Assembly (NCBI GenBank): GCA_030847615.1 | Contig: JAUMIR010000004.1 | Location: 220,275,001-220,339,000, forward strand | DNA: 64,000 bases | Origin: Gambelia wislizenii | Lineage: Eukaryota > Chordata > Lepidosauria > Squamata > Crotaphytidae | Reading direction: 5' to 3' | Shown: positions 42,006 to 54,593 of the stretch, piece by piece | Layout of the letters: every line of letters begins with the position of its first letter | How positions within the stretch are numbered: the stretch's first letter is position 1 | Position numbers and translations under genes: made by a program | Notes under the pieces: generated by a model | Told to the model about the DNA's origin: nothing | Seen by the model: the letters and a program-made list of their open reading frames with translations, nothing else | Database searches by the model: none

Positions 42006-43770
42006 CTCTCTGGTTCAGTGTCACTCTAAAAGCAACTCATTAAAGTCATGCCTAGAAGTATGGCTTTACAGGGCAAAATGCATAATACCATAATACGTGA
42101 GATGAAATAACAGTAAAATGACAGTGTCACAGACTTTAACAGGACAGTGTCACAGACTTTAAAAATAGCACATTTAAAATGTTATCCAGCCAACCGTACT
42201 AGCTGTTCTAAATCCCACATTCAGTCCCCTTCTTCCATAAACGCATGGCTTCTCTGTTTTCAAATCAGGATTACCTTCTCAGGTTAATTTAATATGAATA
42301 TATGGATTTAATGTAATTAACAAAATACACACTATACTTCCACAATAGCTGAAATTACAGGTCAGTGCTTTTCTTTCTTTTTTATATGCACAGACCCTAG
42401 TGCCATAAACCCAAGGAGGCAGGACAGATAGGTTGACTCTAATACTAACCATGAATGGACATTCTAAATGGTTTTGCACTACAACTCCCATCCTCCCTAA
42501 CCAATGGCTTTGTTAGCTAGTCTAATTATGAAAACCTTTTTATTCTGCCCTATGTCATAAGATCTCTGAGTAGTTTGCAATAAGGAATGATAGTTTTTAC
42601 CTCTACCTGTACATGGTAACACATGACCCTGCTGTTATATCTGTTTAGAATCAGATAGATAGATATAGATACCTGTGTTTTTTTCATTATGATATGGGAG
42701 GTGGGTATCCACTGTTGATATACAATCCTTGGATTGTTTCATATGTAACCAAGGCCTGCTTGATCCATATTCACTGAGTGATTCATATTCAGCACATTGT
42801 ATTTTTTCTTTCTGTAGTTTGTATTGTATGATGCACCTTTCATTATATAAATATACATATGTATATATACATACATATACACACACATATATTTCATAAT
42901 GTGGGGAAAAGCATCTGCAGTGTCATGTGTGTAAGAAGGCATTAATAGGTTAACCTGGGTGCTTCTATTGCTTGGTAGCGCCTTGTGAATTAAAAAAAAT
43001 CAGGTATGAAAACAATTCAAAGTGGTTTAATGGGTCTGCAGAAAACCACTGATAATATGCATAGAAATTTCCGAAGGGAGATGGTTCACTCAATATTTCA
43101 TTTTTTTAATGCCCAAGGGATCAACTAGCAGACCATTTCTTCTTTAAAAAACAAACAAACAAAATTGCATCATCATCTATTTTTTCTAAAATGGATAAAA
43201 CTGGAGAAAGCTAGAAAAGTGGCTCTTAATGGATAATGACAAGTAGTTTCCTGTGGTCTCAAAACAAGCCATCAATTACAGGCAGCCTTTTAAATTCTGC
43301 AGGCTAAAAAGAAATTCAATACTGTTCAGCTGCTTGCATGTTGCGGAGTGATTTCAAATCCAGGAAGAGAAAATATATATTTAAAAGAAAAGATTCATCT
43401 GTATATAACAAGCAAAAGTACCAGCTTCACTTGGTTAGAAAGCTAGTAGTCCCCACCTAGTGCTATTTCTCTTATCTGCCCTCTTTTTTTCATAACTTTT
43501 TTCTTCTTCCATGTCTATGCTTCTTTGGCTTTTCCTTCTCTTCACCCTCCTTCCTCCATGAATCAAGCAACAGGAATTCTCCCTCTCTCCTTCCCTTGTT
43601 CCCTCACTCTTTTTGAGACATTTGAAGAGTTCTAAACCCTGAAGAAGTAAGTAGTAGGTGGAACTGCCTAGAGGTAATAAATTCCCAGGCCTGCCTGCCA
43701 TCTTATCTCAATGAGAGATTCTGGATACCTAATGTGTAAAGATGGCACTGTAAGCTACAGTCAGATGTTA
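42006..43770. other. No gene; short tandem repeats only
   Basis: Contains a 23-bp tandem duplication (42120-42162, GACAGTGTCACAGACTTTAA twice), a short (GATA)n near 42653-42672 and a (TATACA)-rich stretch at about 42845-42892. No gene was recognised. Confidence 0.6.
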
Positions 43771-43800
43771 ATCAACTCGTGTTGATCAACTCGTGTTGAT
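43771..43800. repeat. 14-bp tandem duplication of a palindromic unit
   Basis: ATCAACTCGTGTTG occurs twice head to tail. Each unit plus the following AT is itself an inverted repeat (ATCAAC...GTTGAT). Confidence 0.85.
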
Positions 43801-43897
43801 CCATTTTAAAAAAAAACCCTAAAATGTAAATCCCCAGGGGACAAATTTCAGAAGTCTACATTTCATGATAGAACTATACAGCACACACTCTCTTTCT

Positions 43898-44502
43898 GGA
43901 GATTATCAGACAAGTGCCAAAAAACATGATTATGGCACTATATTTTACAGCGTTCATGTTCTGGTACAATGACACGTGTTTTCGCATACTGCCATGATAA
44001 CGATACAGAAGCACCCCAAGAATCCGACAATATGAGCACTCATGCCACTTATGTCCGTGTTTCTCAGTGAATGAGATTTTGGCATGTCTTGTGAGAAGAT
44101 GTGAGCATGCCAAAAAGCCCCAAAACACCCAAATTAAAAAAGAAAACGTTCAGAAAAGCACAGATACGCATTTAGAAACTTGCAAGCAAGATGGGGAGGT
44201 TCATAAAAACAGCGTACGGTACCTAGTTTTCCCATTTGCACCCAGAAGTGTTCTGGCAGGACTGCCCATTGATGCTGGAATCATGCCAGCATTACGGGGC
44301 ACCTTCTCATACACACAAAAATCCAGAACACAAATGCTATGGGAGATCAATTTTCAATTTCTCCCCAACAATTAAAAAAAAAACACTTCCTTGTAATGGC
44401 AGCAGAATGCTTGCATAATGCTGGGCACAACATCATCTGATAAGGAAGCCCTTTTGCGATCTCATGACATCGTTATAACACCATTTTTTATGCATCTGAT
44501 AA

Positions 44503-44507
<5 letters not shown>
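43898..44507. mobile_element. Harbinger-like MITE, copy 8 (subfamily A)
   Basis: GGAGATTATCAGAC at the left and ATCTGATAATCTCC at the right, flanked by TCT (43895-43897, 44508-44510). The right TCT merges into a (CT)n tract, so this duplication is less certain than in other copies. The interior has CCCAGAAGTGTTCTGGCAGG and ATCATGCCAGCATTACGGGG as in copies 2 and 3. Confidence 0.82.
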
Positions 44508-44537
<30 letters not shown>

Positions 44538-44548
44538 ACACACACACA
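44508..44548. repeat. (CT)n(CA)n microsatellite
   Basis: About twelve CT units followed by a short CA run, directly at the right boundary of a MITE. Confidence 0.9.
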
Positions 44549-44724
44549 TTACTACTATTATAGATCACACAGCTTGGGCAAGCATTCCATTGATTACCAT
44601 CAAATTAAAGCTGAGAGACTGCACTTTAAGCCCATATTCATTATTTAATTGTAACTTGAATTTATTTTGGTAAACAGCCAAAATAACAAAACTTGTGGCA
44701 GTGTCCAATTATTTCCAGACCTAA

Positions 44725-44781
44725 CTGTATAAATAAAGATGGGTTATTGTATCAGTCTCATTATTTAATAGACAGACATTG
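44725..44781 (+). mobile_element. mariner right-end fragment
   Basis: ATAAAGATGGGTTATTGTAT, then CAGTCTCATTATTTAATAG and ACAGAC, match the right terminus of the mariner at 12332-13259. Nothing else of the element remains. Confidence 0.75.
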
Positions 44782-44857
44782 TACAAACAAACAAATTAGT
44801 AGGAAAGCTGAAGCCCCTAGATGTTGTTGTACTACAACTCTCACAGTCCATAAATCT

Positions 44858-45302
44858 TGTGACATGTTAGTGCACTGAAACCTCTGAGCAAGTCAAGAGG
44901 TCCAGGCAGCAAAAAGTATTGTAGCAGAGTTTTCATTCTCCAGGCAAGGACAATAAGCACACAGACACAAACGTGTATCTAAACTACTTCTCTTTACTAT
45001 AACATAGTATAGGAATATTTGCAGTGAATCAGAGACTCCTCTCTGATGACCACATTACACAGCATTCAGCAAAGTACAGTCCTGCCACTGCAGAGCCCAG
45101 ACAGAACTGCTCATAGTTACATAGCATAGCTCAACAGTATACAGCATTCAGAGACATTTGGTTCACACACAGATAGATATGCGCACTCTCCCATAGAGAT
45201 AAGCGTTCTCTCCAAGGTTAGCTTCCCAGGCCTTAACCTTGATGCTCAGACCAGCTGCATTTGACTCTCACCAATGACCCCTGCAGGCTGCTACATGTTA
45301 CA
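44858..45302 (-). mobile_element. LTR-like sequence (possible solo LTR), copy 2
   Basis: On the minus strand it starts TGTAACATGTAGCAG and ends CTAACATGTCACA. Related to 28838-29167 through TTTAGATACACG, TGTGTCTGTGTGCTTATT and ACTCTGCTACAAT. The inverted terminal bases TGT...ACA fit an LTR. No target duplication, primer-binding site or internal coding region is visible. Confidence 0.42.
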
Positions 45303-48030
45303 CTTTTGCTCTTTACAGTATAAATTTACCACAATGTATATCCCATTATCCTGACACCTTGACCATGCTCACTAAGGTTGATAGGAGTCAGAGTGATTTG
45401 AAGGTTCACAGATTGCATGCCTACCCTAAATTGCTTGGGACCTAACTACCTAAAGAGCACCTCTTCGCATCCCCAAACCTTCCAACATTTCACAGATGAA
45501 AACTGGGATACGTGGTCAAGTAATTTAGTAAGATACTTTGAATTCTGTGCTAGGGAGCTCCATTCTACTCCTCTGAACAACAGGTACCTTGTTTGGGTGT
45601 TGAGAGTATAGAATTACTGATCGCAACCCCCCTCCACCCTCCCACCCTGTATCAGTGAAGGATACATTCCTGGACTTACCATTTACAAGTGTCACTGCAG
45701 ATAATAGAAATCCCTATTTAAAAAAAAAGAACTTCCTGTACAAACATACCCTAAAGTTGCATTGAAGGACACCTCTCTAAGCATTTTCCAGCACAACTCT
45801 ATGGCACACGTCCCTGTTTTTTTTTTCAGCTGTGGATAACTGAAACCGTGGGTATTGGTTCCGCAGATACTGGGGGCAACCTGTATACTGATATAATCCT
45901 CAGTCCCTCTTGTTTTCATGGTATCTCAGTATCTTCTAAGTACTTCTCCAAACTACAAAATCCAGGATTCTGTAGAATGGAACAAAGTCAACTGAAACAG
46001 TATGAAAATCTAGAACTGTGTAGTGCAGATGCCTCTGATATGATGATTACGCCTGCATTTTACTCACTGTTGTTTACCTGGCATTTTAAATTACTGTACA
46101 TCATTTAAATTAGTGGGAAACAATGTGCATTAAGTAAGGCCAAAGGAGACATTTTGTTGCCTACATCAAAAGGCAACATGGTGCTCTCTCCTTAATCCAT
46201 GGACTAGCAGTTAGGAGAACAGCTAGAGATTTCATGTGAACAGCTGGGAGGTTGCTGCTGCTGCTGCTTCCCAGCATCTGAAGGAATCATCCCACTCTGC
46301 CTAATGTTAGAGCCAGTCCTGCTCAGAATACTGGTTGCTGATCAGCAGTAAAAGCAAACAATAGTGCATATATTGTGGAAAGATTTCAGAAGTGAAGCTG
46401 GATGAACAAAAAGACTCTGTACATATTGTAGGAGCGAGATGAAGAAAAATGCTAAGATTGATGAAGAGGCTAAGATTGATGACCTATGAGTGGCCATTTC
46501 ATTCAGTTTTATACCATTCCTGAAATCATGGTGCTTAGTGAATTTCTAGATGAAAGCTTTTCACATGCAACAGTTGTGATATTTTTAAGCTTGTTTGGGA
46601 TGCAAATCAGCCATTGCACATGCATGGCAATGCGTAAATAGGAGGGACATGGGTCCGCCAAAGGGTGGTTGGAGGTAAACCACCACACTAAGGGCCAACG
46701 TATACATGATTTCAATTGCATCATTTTGATCTTGTGTGCTGAGCCACTATTCAACTTTTCACTGTTCAACACCCCCCCAAAAAAAAAGTATAGGTTTAAG
46801 TTCTCTTCCCCCAGATCTAGATGAGGACTCTAGCCCCTTGCCCCTCACTGAAGTCCTGATTAAGATCAGGCCCCTGTGCATTCATTTACATGGTGTGGCC
46901 GGGGACAGGTTCTATTTATTTATTAGACCTTTTTGCCATGCAGATTGCAGGGACCTGACCCAGACTGGGAATGCATGTGGGCAAAGAGTTGATGTCCCCT
47001 ACTCCCAAACTCTGTTAGGTTGTTTGTGGTCAGAATATACGTTGTTTGTGGACAGAAACCCACAAACTCAAGGTTAGAAATATGTACTTACTCTTGCATC
47101 CTGTAGATTGGTCTTGAATTCCTGGGTCATGCCTATATAAAGATGTGTGTATTCCAGTGGACATGCCACTCCTTTCTTCACACTTAAATAACATCTTTGA
47201 AGCATTGGCTTGCTGTAAACCAATTTATTTTTATCAGTTTATTTATTTTTGTTCCCCATCCTCCTGCACCCAGTTAATGATTGTGGGTATTATAAACACG
47301 TGTTGTGATATCCTAGTGAAAGCAAGCAAGATTCCAGGGATTAACGTTTGGAGTTAATGTTTGTACAGAAGAACCAGTGTTCACATATGCCAAATTTCCT
47401 TAATAGAACATTAGAATGCAGACAACTATTAAGACCAATGTGTTTCCTGTGTGATTCTGCATTTCTTTCTTCCAGCTTCAAGACATATCCAGGCGGAGAG
47501 AACTCCTGTTTGGGCCACAAGAGACAACATACCACAGGAGATAAAATAATGCTCCAAGAGCCATTTCGGATTGCCACTAACCTCAAATGGATATTCTCCT
47601 CATTAAACTCAAACGGATATTGTCTCACTGAGATATGCCAAGTGGTTTGAAAAGTACTCGGTAAGCTATTCTTGGTAGAGGCTGAAGTCACCAGAAAAAC
47701 AGTTGTGCGCTGTTTAAATATTTACACAAAAAGTATTGCTTGTATTCACACAGAAGAAATAGAACTGCCCCCTCATGGATTACAGGCACTGAAAGTGCTG
47801 AATGTTCATGAGGAGGAATTTCTCAGAACAGAGAAGTAAAAACCATTTGTAATGTGCTGCTTTCATGGCAGCAAAAGACCAACAAGTTTTGGCATCCCAT
47901 TCAACAAAAACGATAAACAGCATCAGCAACAGACTATTGACAAAACAGTAAAGAAGAAGTGGAACCTGCAACAAAATTTTAAGTACTCCTGTCCTATGTT
48001 CCAACCAGTCAGCTATGCTGACTGAAGAAG
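45303..48030. other. No gene recognised
   Basis: Mostly unremarkable non-coding DNA. Around 45825-45893 TAACTGAAACCGTGGGTATT and GGTTCCGCAGATACTGG resemble one arm of a pogo/Tigger-like MITE, without a convincing partner. Open frames here have no recognisable motif. Confidence 0.5.
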
Positions 48031-48486
48031 ACTGGTGTCCAGAAGAGGGAGACCAGGATGGTGGGAGGTCTGGAAGCCATGCTCTATGAGGAGTGCCTTA
48101 GGGAGCTGGGTATGTTTAGTCTGGAGAAGAGAAGGTTGAGGGGTGACATAATGGCTATGTTTAAATATTTGAAAGGATGGCATAGTGCGGATGGAGCAAG
48201 CTTGTTTTCTGCTGCTCCAGAGACTAGGACACAGAGCAATGGGTTCAAACTACAGGAAAAGAGATTGCAGCTAAATGTTAGGAAGAACTTCCTGACAGTA
48301 AGAGCTGTTCGGAAGTGGAATACACTGCCTCAAAATGTGGTAGAGTCTCCTTCTTTGGAGGTTTTTAAACAGAGGCTGGGTGGCCATCTGTCAGGAGTGC
48401 TTTGATTGTGTCTTCCTGCATGGCAGGAGGTTGGACTAGATGGCCCTTGTTGTCTCTTCCAGCTCTATGATTCTCTGATTCTATGA
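48031..48486 (+). mobile_element. CR1 LINE, 3' fragment
   Basis: The C-terminal coding part of CR1 ORF2 (LYEECLRELGMFSLEKRRL, MFKYLKGWHSADGASLFSAA, RKNFLTVRAVRKWNTLP and SPSLEVFKQRLGGHLSGVL, open over 48058-48405), then the 3' UTR GGTTGGACTAGATGGCCCTT. It ends in imperfect ATTCTATG-type repeats (ATTCTCTGATTCTATGA), the known CR1 3' signature. Its open C-terminal piece makes it younger-looking than the other CR1 copies. 5'-truncated and inactive. Confidence 0.92.
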
Positions 48487-48976
48487 CACCTTTCCATTCT
48501 CTCTCCTTGTTTTATGTTGCTTCCCTTGGCAGACAGGTAGCATTCTGTGGCCACTAAACATGCACAGTCATCACAGGATTGTGGGTTTTTTTGGGGGGGG
48601 GTATATTGACACTTTGTACTACTAGTTTAGAGAGGTACTTAATTTGATGGTTTCTGGGGTGAGTATGTAAACTTATCTACAGTTCATTAGCCTACTTTCC
48701 AATATTTCAAATACTTGATAAGGACTTGTAACCTTCCTAATATTTTTCAGGAATAACTCGAAATAATTACAACATGACATGCAGCAATATTGACGGGGGG
48801 GTGCACCTTAAATAGTTGCATTAAAAAGCAGATTTCAGCAGATGCATCCACTGAAATCATCTCACACAAATATTAAAGGAGAAGGCAAGCACTCCCCTTT
48901 TCTATCTGGCCACCCTACAATATCTTGGGTACACTGAGAAGATAATCCAAATTCAATTGTGATTTCCCCTGTCTTG
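48487..48976. other. No recognised feature
   Basis: Non-coding. Nothing was recognised apart from a T/G-run at about 48585-48600. Confidence 0.45.
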
Positions 48977-48984
48977 CTCTAGAA

Positions 48985-49120
48985 CAGGGGTAGACAACTT
49001 TGACCCTCCAGATGTTATTGGATTGCAATTCCCACAATCACTCACTACTGGCTATAACTGGCGAGGGCAACTGGATGCTCCAGCCCAACAGTATATGGAG
49101 GGCTACAGTTATCTGCCCTG
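48985..49120. mobile_element. Short hAT-like MITE (136 bp), complete copy
   Basis: Starts CAGGGGTAGACAACTTTGAC and ends GTTATCTGCCCTG. The duplications CTCTAGAA (48977-48984) and CTCTGGAA (49121-49128) match at 7 of 8 bases. CCCTCCAGATGTTATTGGA and TATATGGAGGGC make the subterminal palindrome. Many degraded relatives occur here (49563, 52060, 57283, 58060, also near 21560, 23851 and 56630). Confidence 0.82.
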
Positions 49121-49128
49121 CTCTGGAA

Positions 49129-49562
49129 TTAATAATGTAGCCCTGACTGGGCACTCAGGCAGCAGCTGAAACTTCAGGGACATAATGGATAGCTACTAGC
49201 GGAAGGGGGCTTCTATGGGGTGGTGAATCTTAGGAGCTATCCAAGGGGCTGATGCAGTACTTTGGATAGCTCTTCTAAAGTTTAGACTGAAACTCAAAGC
49301 AGATTCAGCACCCCACTGACCAGGAAACCACTGTGGAAATCCATAGGGTTAAATTTATATATTGGCCATGAATGTGCATGCTAAGGCTCAGTCCTACCAA
49401 AAGCAAGAACGAACTAACAAGCAAGGTCATTCCCAGGACTTTTATATCTGTAACTTTCATTGTATATTTCTCTCTTATGGGATCTTGTTCTATGTTTCTC
49501 TCTTATGGGCTTTTTCCACAGCAAATATTGTCACACTTATACTACAACCTAATGTTACTCAA
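49129..49562. other. No recognised feature
   Basis: Non-coding; nothing was recognised. Confidence 0.4.
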
Positions 49563-49694
49563 GGTTATGGGGGAGGAACATGTGGCCCTCCAGATGTTGG
49601 ACTGCAACTCCTATCACCCTTTCCCATTGGCTATGCTGGTGGGGATTTCTACTCCAAAAAGAAATGGAGGGACTCAGGTTTCCCATCACTGCTG
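49563..49694. mobile_element. Short hAT-like MITE, degraded copy
   Basis: GTGGCCCTCCAGATGTTGGA, CTGCAACTCCTATCACC and CATTGGCTATGCTGG are in the family order. The far end is mutated. Confidence 0.65.
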
Positions 49695-52059
49695 TACAAG
49701 CATATAAGAGGAAGAAGCATGCTAAGCTATCCTACTTAAAGCCTGGCAGGATGGGTAATAGCACTGCAGAAGATGGAAATTAAGTTTTCATGACACTCTG
49801 ACCTTGCTGAAATCCCCTCTTCTACACAACTATTAAAGGTGCAGGAGCCATGTCCTCTTTTAAATGTGGCCACCCTACTAACCAGCCATACTCCCGGCAG
49901 AGAGAAAGGAAACAAAAGAATCCAAGTGTTCTTAATTATTCATTTTATATAACCTGAAACAAATGGAGTTGGAAAACATTGTTGAAATCTGGAACAAAAT
50001 CTGAATCACATCACAAGATGCTTGTCTTAAATGTTTCTAGCTTAACTGAAATAAATTAAAACCTCATCTAATATATTACAGGCTAACAAAGCCTGAGAAA
50101 AAATTAAGAAAAAATTATTGGGAAAGAACCCCTTGGGGACAAAAAACAAACTCTGCTGGACAGAAGTCCAAAACCTCAACCCTCCAACAAGCAATTCCAA
50201 TAGATGTAGCCATTACAGATGCAGTAAAAGATGGCTTAGAAATGCCTAGATATCCGTTAAGTAGACAGATTTGTACAAAGCACTCCTGGACAAGAAATTC
50301 ACAGACTTCTCATAGTCCTCTCCAAGGCAGGTTTTGTAGTCTAAAATACTCTTTTGCAAATGATTTTTTTCTGTCAGTGACTGTAAAACCTTGCAACTTG
50401 AAGGGCCTTTGCCTACACTACAAATGTAAACCTGTTTGGTGGTTGTCATGGCTCCCAACCACAGGAGCTTGGGAATAGCTGTTTCATGAAAGAATGTAGG
50501 TTCCCTAACAAAGCATTCCCAGTAGTCTCTCCAAACTCTGCACAATTCTTTGGGGGAAAGCCATTAAATCACTTTACAAGTCACTTTACAAGCATTTTCA
50601 ACGTGGTTTACATTTGTAATGTGGATATGCTCTAAGTCTTTGAACCAAGGTTGACATGAAAGTTACCATATGCATTCTGTAGCCTTTTGGAATGACTAAA
50701 GGAATAAAGCTCAAGAGAATAGCCCATATAGATCCTTAGATCAAATGGCTAGATCAAGTGGTCCATCTAGGCAGGTATCCGCTAGCCTCTGAAGCAAGAC
50801 TTGTGGGGGGAGATGAAGCAGTGGTGGGAAACCTCTAACTGACAGGGATCCTCCATCAGATTCATAGCTTCTTTATTGTTTGAAAGTGTTTTAAAGCCTG
50901 GGAACTGAGCTCTGGGGGAACTGAGCTCTGCTTTGCAACCCAGAAACTTCGTATCATGGAAAGGTAGAGACATAGAGACATGAGCTGTGCTTTGCATGCA
51001 TGCCCAAAACCTATTGCACTGAGGCTTACTTCTGGATAGCTATGCATAGAATTCAGCAGTGGTGGTTTTTTTAGAGTTGGAGGGAAAATGTCAAATGAGT
51101 AAGAATTACACCTGGCCCTGGCCACTTTGCTTTGATCCACTCTCTTGAAAGACCTTAAGTCTATTCACAGAATTGTGACATAAGCACCTCAAGACCCTTC
51201 CCAACTTGGAATGTGGCCCTGGGACTGAAAAAATTTCCCCACTCTTGTCATTTGTCCCAATACTCATCTAATCAACTGACATCTAGGGAAATACTATCTT
51301 CATTTGTCTTTCTTTATATAAGGCTTATTCCTTGCCAACTTTATTTCTGCCACTGGCTACAGTCCTGTGTATTTAACATCAGCCTAACATACTGAAATTA
51401 AACAGGACATGCTTTCCTCATCACTTTGTCAGGAAAAGCTTTAGCTGCTATATTTCTGCATGCTAGGAGTTTGGGGAAGGTTTAGAAATAAAACAGGGAA
51501 GGAGGATGGCAGCTTTATATGCTTGGCTAGGACTATCAAAATGCTTTTCTTTTGAACACAAGAAGCACTTTTAGCAAAGGCAGGGAAAGGGGGGGGAACC
51601 CCAAACATAAAAAGATGGGGGGGGGGTGAAATTCCAAGGAAAAATCTCTCCCCTCCAGCTTCCAGCCTCAGCCAGTAAATTTCCTATACAAAGGCCAGGG
51701 TTGTTAATTCACCACTGGCTGAACAAACGCAGGCTGGTTTGTATTACTGGATGTGGCATATACACAAGAAAGAAAGGACAATGACAGTGGGGAAGGCTGG
51801 CTGTGCTAATGTGAGTCAGCACATTAAACGCCTTTTTGAAGTTCAGCTATGCAGAACTAATTTCATCTTCCAGCCAAGATCTATTTAAAAAAAAAAAAAA
51901 AACTGTAACAACACTAAACTTGAGTTAACTGCCAACACTTAGTGAGGCTCACTGCCAGCTTTAAGGAGAAACCATTCTACTAAGCCTTCTGTCTGCCCTA
52001 GGGTAAGGTCAACAAGTTTGTCTTTAATAATGCAAACCCATTGGGAAGGGTTGTACGGT
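49695..52059. other. No gene recognised
   Basis: Long non-coding stretch. A fragment at about 50735-50790 (GGCTAGATCAAGTGGTCCAT, then CTAGGCAGGTATCC) resembles the dispersed repeat at 58205. A poly(A) run lies at about 51887-51902. Nothing further was recognised. Confidence 0.5.
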
Positions 52060-52160
52060 AGGGGTATTGGTGGCTTCAGCTCCCACAATCCCTTGCCATT
52101 GGCCATGCTGACTGATGCTTCTGGGAAATGAAGTCCAGAAAACATCTGGAGGACCAAAGG
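52060..52160. mobile_element. Short hAT-like MITE, degraded copy
   Basis: CAGCTCCCACAATCCCTTGC, CATTGGCCATGCTGACTG and AGAAAACATCTGGAGGACC. One terminus is GGGTGAAAACCACTG. Confidence 0.6.
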
Positions 52161-52165
52161 GTGAA

Positions 52166-52329
52166 AACCACTGCTGTAGAACACATACTTTGCATGCATA
52201 ATGTTAAAAGACTCAGTCCCCAAACATCTCCAGGTAGGGTTGGAAAAGGCCCCTGCCTGAAATCATGCCAGTCAGTAGGCTAGATGGACCAACAGTTTGA
52301 CTCAGTATAAGGCAACTTCCTATGTTCCA
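52166..52329 (+). mobile_element. tRNA-derived SINE (second type)
   Basis: The head AACACATACTTTGCATGCAT and a decayed B-box region (GACTCAGTCCCCAAACATC) come first. The body ATCTCCAGGTAGGGTTGG, CCCCTGCCTGAAATC, CAGTCAGTAGGCTAGATGG and ACCAACAGTTTGACTCAGTA follows, and it ends TATAAGGCAACTTCCTATGT. This sequence order is known to me as a dispersed reptile SINE; the family name is not certain. Confidence 0.6.
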
Positions 52330-53212
52330 AACGCCGCAAAAGAAGTAGCCATTATTTCTTCATCTAATTTTTTCCAGATTCATCAGTCACCAGCACTGGC
52401 ACAGAACATCTTGTTTTGGCTAAGCAAAAGACAAGATGGAACATCCCTCCATTCCATGGACTGACTGATCTGGTAGTTCAGTGTTTATTCTAAATTGGCT
52501 GTGAACTTGGGAGCTCCACCATACTTAACAGTAGCAGCAGACTAGTTTAGGAGGTGTAGAAAATTGAGGTAGCCAGTGGCTTCCTGGCCAGAGTTGCAGA
52601 GGTCTTTGATTCCAGACTTTAAAGGAGTTTCCAAGATGCCCTATCCCCAAAATAGATTCAGCACCATGGATAGGCCCTTTAAAGTCTGGAATATAATCAG
52701 AAGAAGCTGGCTATTATACACAGCTTTGTCCGCCAAGAAAAGGGTAAGATCAGGAGGTTAGGAGGGAAAGCATGGGATATGCCACCACTGCCTTTCAGCT
52801 TCTGACACCTGAGACAGTTGTCTCACTTCACCTAATGGGAGGGCATGCCCTGCTGCTCACCTTCCTCTCACATATGCTGCAGTGAAGAGGATTTCCATTT
52901 CCTCCTACCATCACTACTTCCCTGACACATGGGAGGACAGAGAACCAGAGCAGGAAACAAGTTTGCAGTGGAAAGAGCAAGGAGAATAAGCAGAGGTTCA
53001 TCAGGCCTTCCTTTAGGTCAGAGAGGTCACAGGCATTACTAAAGATGAAGAAATGCGTCTTCACAAGAAAAGGACAATAAAAGACATCTGCTGGACCAAA
53101 GATTCCCTAGGCCTGGTATACACACCAAAAATGCATATTTAGAAATGTTTGCTATAATCTGAATAGAAACACAATACATCTCATCATAGTAGGGTAGATA
53201 GTGACCAGAGAC
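52330..53212. other. No recognised feature
   Basis: Non-coding; nothing was recognised. Confidence 0.45.
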
Positions 53213-53430
53213 CCTTTCACACTACACTGTTATAGTGTGAGTATTGCACTTTAACTGCCATGGTTCCATCCCATGGGATCCTGGGAGCTGTAGTTTAAAG
53301 AGGGGTACAGTATTTAGAATGCTCAGCCAGAGAGCTCTGGTGCCTTACCAGACTCTAAGATTCCATAGGAGGTTACCATGGCAGTTAAAGTGGAATCACA
53401 GTTCTATAATTGCCTAGTATAAAAGGCCCC
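53213..53430. mobile_element. Palindromic MITE
   Basis: Left CACTGTTATAGTGTGAGT, CACTTTAACTGCCATGG and TGGGATCCTGGGAGCTG pair with right CTAAGATTCCATAGGAGG, CCATGGCAGTTAAAGTGG and CAGTTCTATAATTG. The overall arms are about 90 bp. Related to the LINE-split element at 26733-28423. No coding sequence. Confidence 0.75.
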
Positions 53431-54043
53431 AGAGCACCTTTGTGCCAGCTGTGGAAGTGAAAAAAATCTCAGTTTTGTTCCTGTTCCCTTCATCTGAATC
53501 ACAGTGGCATTCCTATCCCACATGTAATTAGGATTAGCATCTGGTTGCAAGACTTTGTTTTTTCCTCATACATGGAAATTTTTACACATTTTCCACATCC
53601 ATTTTCCATTATATGTGTGTTCCTTTACCCACTTTTACCCACTTTTCCCAATACACATATTTTGTACATATTTCCCCCATTTAACTAAAGCACTTTTATA
53701 CATTATTTCCAATTTTGGCCATTTATATTTTGCTTTGTTTCCCAAATTTTGTGTGTGTGATCTTCAAGACATGCTAATAATCTGTGAATTTCCATGGTAA
53801 GCACTTTGCCTTGCAACAAACATCGGGGGGAGGGGTATAAACTGGATAATTTCAAGGAGAATCTCAAAATGGCACAAACTCTTTCCAATCCTTAATTATT
53901 GCTTAACCTTGGCAATTTTTCATGGGCAGTTTCAGTGGTCCTGCTCTCCCCTTCTTAGGGTTATTGGCTGCCATTTTGTATTGTATTTTGTATTTGTAAC
54001 ATACAGTTATGGGCCTGTAACTGCTCAATATTGAGTAAGACTA
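53431..54043. other. No recognised feature
   Basis: Non-coding, T-rich. Nothing was recognised. Confidence 0.45.
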
Positions 54044-54044
54044 A

Positions 54045-54593
54045 GGGCCTGTCTAAACGGCGAAAATACCCCTCATGAAATTCATTGGGAGTCCTACCTG
54101 TCTATGAGAAAGGAGGGGGGCCCAAAATGGCAAAAACAACGGGGTAAAAGCCTTTGCAGATTTTCCCATACTTTTTCACAAACCATGAGGTGGGTGCACA
54201 TTTTTGCTCGTTTGGACTATTGAACAATAAAAAACTCGAAAGGAAACACAAAAATGATTAGCTGGGTGAGAGTGAAGCAGCGCCCACTGCTGCCATGTTG
54301 GATTTTTGCCTTAGTGGTTGCTTGCTGAGGTGATAAAAAGGATCAATATTTTCTGTTTTGCTTTCTTATAAAATTGGTGAACTGCTCTATCACTCTATCA
54401 CACCTTGGGATGACTTTAAAAAAAAGTGGTGATGAAGAATTAACACAAGTAAATCACTCACGGCCACCATCAGGAATGTGAGGCTTATGGGGGCTTCCAA
54501 GGTCAGAAAAACCATTTGGACATGTTGCTGCTGCTGCGAGATGCCAATACTCTGAGGTATTTTGGATTTTTTTCCCCTCGTGTAGATGGGCCC
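54045..54593. mobile_element. DNA-transposon-like element, family C copy 5
   Basis: Left GGGCCTGTCTAAACGGCG and right GTGTAGATGGGCCC are inverted. The interior AAAATACCCCTCATGAAATT and GTCCTACCTGTCTATG match the reverse of the copy at 15486. It touches the next family C element at its right end. Confidence 0.62.

Noticed and set aside
28838..45302. Complete LTR retrotransposon between the two LTR-like sequences
   Set aside because: The copies are in opposite orientation, 16 kb apart, with other elements between them and no gag-pol sequence.
45303..48030. Possible host exons (several open frames of 60-116 codons)
   Set aside because: No recognisable protein motif, no paired splice signals I could defend, and lengths expected by chance.
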